NCBI RefSeq assembly: GCF_023614525.1
Contig: NZ_CP097885.1
Location: 310,001 to 374,000 of the forward strand
Direction of reading: 5' to 3'
Length of the DNA: 64,000 bases
From: Peptoniphilus genitalis
Lineage (GTDB): Bacteria > Bacillota > Clostridia > Tissierellales > Peptoniphilaceae
In this document: one piece after another, positions 62,154-64,000 of the stretch
How positions within the stretch are numbered: position 1 is the stretch's first letter
How the letters are laid out: every line of letters begins with the position of its first letter
Translations under genes and position numbers: made by a program
Notes under the pieces: model-generated
What the model was told of the DNA's origin: nothing
Database searches by the model: none
Seen by the model: only the letters and a program-made list of their open reading frames with translations

Positions 62154-62632
62154 ATGAGAACTATTGCTGAAGATTATTACTCAAATCTTCAGACTGTTCT
62201 TAACTCAACTTACCACTGATTAAAAACAATTTGTTCTTAATGGAATCGCATAACAGTTAGCAATCTTATGTGATAAAAAGAGAATCACTAACCTATCAGA
62301 AAATAATCCAATTGCTTCACAAGTTATTCATATAGATATGATCAAAAAATGCGGCTATGATCTTTATTGGAATGCCGAGTATAGAAAAGCGATTGGCTCC
62401 TTATCCTAAACTATACTCAAGAATAGCTTTTGCCCATAAATTTGATAGATTGAGTAAAGACGAGATCCATCATATTCTCGAATAAAATGGGAAGAGTTAG
62501 GATTATATGTCCAGCTGAAAGTTTTTGCTAATTATGAAGCTGTAACTAGTATTATTAAAATTACCTGTGAAAATTTTCGGCTTATCAAAGCAATCTTCAC
62601 CCTAATCGAAAAGATATTGGAAATCATTAATT
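62154..62632 (+). pseudogene. Decayed AAA-type transposition ATPase
   Basis: An ATG after AAAGGACGG opens a frame (AEDYYSNLQTVLNSTYH) that soon stops. Later stretches in shifted frames read NPIASQVIHIDMIKKCGYD, RKAIGSLS, then YSRIAFAHKFDRLSKDEIHH and ANYEAVTSIIKITCENFRLI. These resemble, from memory, the AAA ATPases that accompany DDE transposases in streptococci and enterococci. Several stops and frameshifts and a missing Walker region mean it is dead. Its last frame runs directly into the nitroreductase fragment at 62633. Confidence 0.5.
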
Positions 62633-62910
62633 TTGAAACTCTAGAAAATTACGGAGTCTTTGATGTATTCTCATCTGTTAGATTTGCACCAAGCCACAAG
62701 AACTTCCAACCTTGGAGATTCGTACTAAAGGGATCAGTTGTTGAAGCTTACATGGTAAAATCTGATGAAGACACAAGATCACTAATAGACATGGGCGTTA
62801 TCCTTTTCTATATGGAAGAAATGCTAAAGACAATTGGTATCGAAAAGAAATGGACAATCGACCTAAAGGACGCAGGTAAATATTATTACATCGGTTCCTT
62901 TACTTTATAA
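62633..62910 (+). pseudogene. Nitroreductase gene 3' fragment (right copy of the direct repeat)
   Basis: Encodes the last 91 residues of the nitroreductase (ETLENYGVF to GSFTL), protein-identical to the intact gene's end. It lacks the N-terminal half and a native start; an in-frame TTG at 62617 belongs to the preceding remnant. It is unlikely to be functional. Its downstream terminator and the araC gene may be the original chromosomal neighbours. Confidence 0.85.
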
Positions 62911-62924
62911 AATTTAAACATTAA

Positions 62925-62953
62925 AAAGAAGCTCATTCACTTAGAGCTTCTTT
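62925..62953. terminator. Bidirectional terminator overlapping the araC 3' end
   Basis: AAGAAGCTC / GAGCTTCTT stem with T-runs both ways; the araC stop codon (62933) lies within it. Confidence 0.85.
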
Positions 62954-63865
62954 TTTTCTGTATTCACTTGGACTTAGTCCCGTAAATTTTTTAAAGGACC
63001 TTGTGAAATTTGATGGACTTGTGAGACCAAGTTCCATAGAAATTTCTGTTATGTTTTTATCTGTCTTCATCAAAATTTCTTCTGCCTTCATCATCCTTAA
63101 ATTGTTGAGGTACTTTATAGGAGTGTACTGAAATTTTCTGATGAATTTTTTATTTAGGTTTGACTTCGAGATTTTAAATTTCTTGGTAAGCAGGTCTAAG
63201 GTAATATCCTTGTCTAAGTTTTCTTTAATAAACTCTTCAATTAAAATAATTTCTTCGCTTTTTTCTTGCTTTTGATAAGATTTTCTTATTTCTGAAGTTT
63301 TTTCCATGGTAATATCGTAAATTAAATCCAGAGCCTTTATAGAAATACCCAAGATATCTTCACTTTTTAAGACCTGTATAAGTTCATTGGCCCTTTGAAT
63401 TAGTCTTTCATTCCTATATACAAAACCCATATCCTTTATTGAATTTATTTTTTTCAAAAATTCCTCTAATATTTTACCCTGAAAGGAATCCTTATCTATC
63501 TGATTTTCAAAAATAATAAAGTTAAAGGCCTGAACCCTGTCCTTGGTCGTATAAGATTCCCTTGCATAGGGAAGGGCCTTGCCAATAAAAATTTCTCGAG
63601 TTATTAAAATTTTTGTATCATTGATATAGGTGAAGTAATTACCTTCATAGCTATAAGAAATCCTATAGCCCTTATTTCCCTTGCTATCAGAAGCTTGCAC
63701 TTGATACTTTTCTCTTAAGTCAATATACATGAGCATAAGTCCTGGAAAAAGTTTATAATTTTTCATTTTATTTTTAGGATGGCTTATCCCTCGATACTCT
63801 ATAAAATCATCATTATCATCGACGACTTCAAAGTCCCAAGAAGCTAAATAATTAGTATTTTTCAT
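62933..63865 (-). CDS. AraC-family transcriptional regulator
   Basis: 310 residues. The N-terminal 200 residues form a sensor region of unknown ligand (cupin-like strands about 25-130, then helices). The C-terminal 100 residues are the AraC DNA-binding domain with two helix-turn-helix units, LDLLTKKFKISKSNLNKKF near 222-240 and ITEISMELGLTSPSNFTRSF near 270-289, ending FTGLSPSEYRKK. It overlaps the end of an ABC ATPase gene upstream by 14 bases, so it probably regulates that transporter. Confidence 0.92.
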   Translation of the reverse strand: MKNTNYLASWDFEVVDDNDDFIEYRGISHPKNKMKNYKLFPGLMLMYIDLREKYQVQASDSKGNKGYRISYSYEGNYFTYINDTKILITREIFIGKALPYARESYTTKDRVQAFNFIIFENQIDKDSFQGKILEEFLKKINSIKDMGFVYRNERLIQRANELIQVLKSEDILGISIKALDLIYDITMEKTSEIRKSYQKQEKSEEIILIEEFIKENLDKDITLDLLTKKFKISKSNLNKKFIRKFQYTPIKYLNNLRMMKAEEILMKTDKNITEISMELGLTSPSNFTRSFKKFTGLSPSEYRKKEALSE

Positions 63866-64000
63866 TTACAAACTCCAAAATATTTTCATCTGCACTCTTA
63901 ATAAATTCATAATCGTGTGTGATTATAATAATTGTTTTGTTTTGCTTTTTCATTTCCTTTAAGAAGCTAATTAATTTTGTCATATTCTTCAGGCACAAGC
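63852..64000 (-). CDS. ABC transporter ATPase, C-terminal end (cut by the window)
   Basis: The last 48 residues are visible (frame read from the right edge): helix LISFLKEMKKQNKTI, then strand and H-loop IIIITHDYEFI and KSADENILEFVNEKY. THDYEFI after such a helix is typical of ABC ATPases, here close to the energy-coupling-factor (EcfA) type. The 5' part lies beyond 64000. It shares 14 bases with araC and is its operon partner. Confidence 0.8.
   Translation of the reverse strand, partial: LCLKNMTKLISFLKEMKKQNKTIIIITHDYEFIKSADENILEFVNEKY

Larger units (their letters stand above)
57032..62632 (+). mobile_element. BceRS-BceAB accessory island bracketed by the nitroreductase-tail repeat
   Basis: About 5.6 kb between the two 278-base repeats. 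It contains a two-component system, an ABC transporter with a large permease, and decayed gene remnants at both ends. The four bce-type genes use TTA, ATA and AAA codons more freely than the flanking nitroreductase gene (CTA, AAG, GAC). No integrase or intact transposase is visible. Transfer is inferred, not shown; the repeats may mark the insertion or homologous replacement borders. Confidence 0.6.

Overview
The window is about 64 kb of AT-rich bacterial chromosome from a low-GC Firmicute. The gene set fits an anaerobic, non-sporulating Gram-positive coccus of the Peptoniphilaceae/Tissierellia type (Anaerococcus, Peptoniphilus or Finegoldia relatives). Pointers are a ctsR-mcsA-mcsB-clpC operon, a clostridial 2[4Fe-4S] ferredoxin, a giant fused acyl-CoA dehydratase activase, several secreted proteins with copper-amine-oxidase N-terminal (stalk) repeats, and CdaA/CdaR. 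The genus is an inference. Most genes lie on the minus strand in tight, often overlapping operons.

Layout. 0-11 kb: coaE-polA, a DEAD-box helicase, then a gene for a coiled-coil protein, coaD, rsmD, recG, a FakA-like gene and an Asp23 gene, with rpmB divergent. 11-23 kb: folC, brnQ, radA plus the CtsR heat-shock operon, and an EF-G paralogue. 23-31 kb: comEA, a three-gene sensor/regulator/lipoprotein operon, guaB, and DUF5317-cdaA-cdaR (c-di-AMP synthesis). 31-43 kb: secreted stalk-domain and NlpC/P60 proteins, a YjdM-type protein, xpt, telA/xpaC-type genes, DegV, glmM and cca. 43-50 kb: the 1425-residue activase, a ferredoxin and a Zn/Cd/Pb-type P-ATPase. 50.4-50.7 kb: three tRNAs (Ser-GCT, Met/Ile2-CAT, Phe-GAA). 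51-56 kb: an isochorismatase-family hydrolase, sfsA, a GNAT, a DUF6440 protein, mgtE and a UvrD-type helicase.

56-63 kb is an accessory region. A BceRS-BceAB-type peptide-antibiotic sensing and efflux module sits between a complete nitroreductase gene and a second, 278-bp copy of that gene's 3' end (275/278 identical, all three differences synonymous). Decayed gene remnants lie on both sides of the module, one of them resembling a transposition ATPase. An AraC regulator and the end of an ABC ATPase gene close the window.

The most unusual signals are: (1) two intergenic arrays of a degenerate 18-bp tandem repeat (5123-5302 and 20245-20515) that look like one family; (2) the nitroreductase-tail duplication bracketing the antibiotic module; (3) a McsB whose arginine-kinase catalytic residues are nearly all replaced, in an otherwise normal ctsR operon; (4) an inverted repeat of the TnACA-N4-TGTnA type placed directly upstream of the bceA-like promoter; (5) a metal-ATPase promoter overlapped by an ArsR/SmtB-like operator with no regulator gene nearby.
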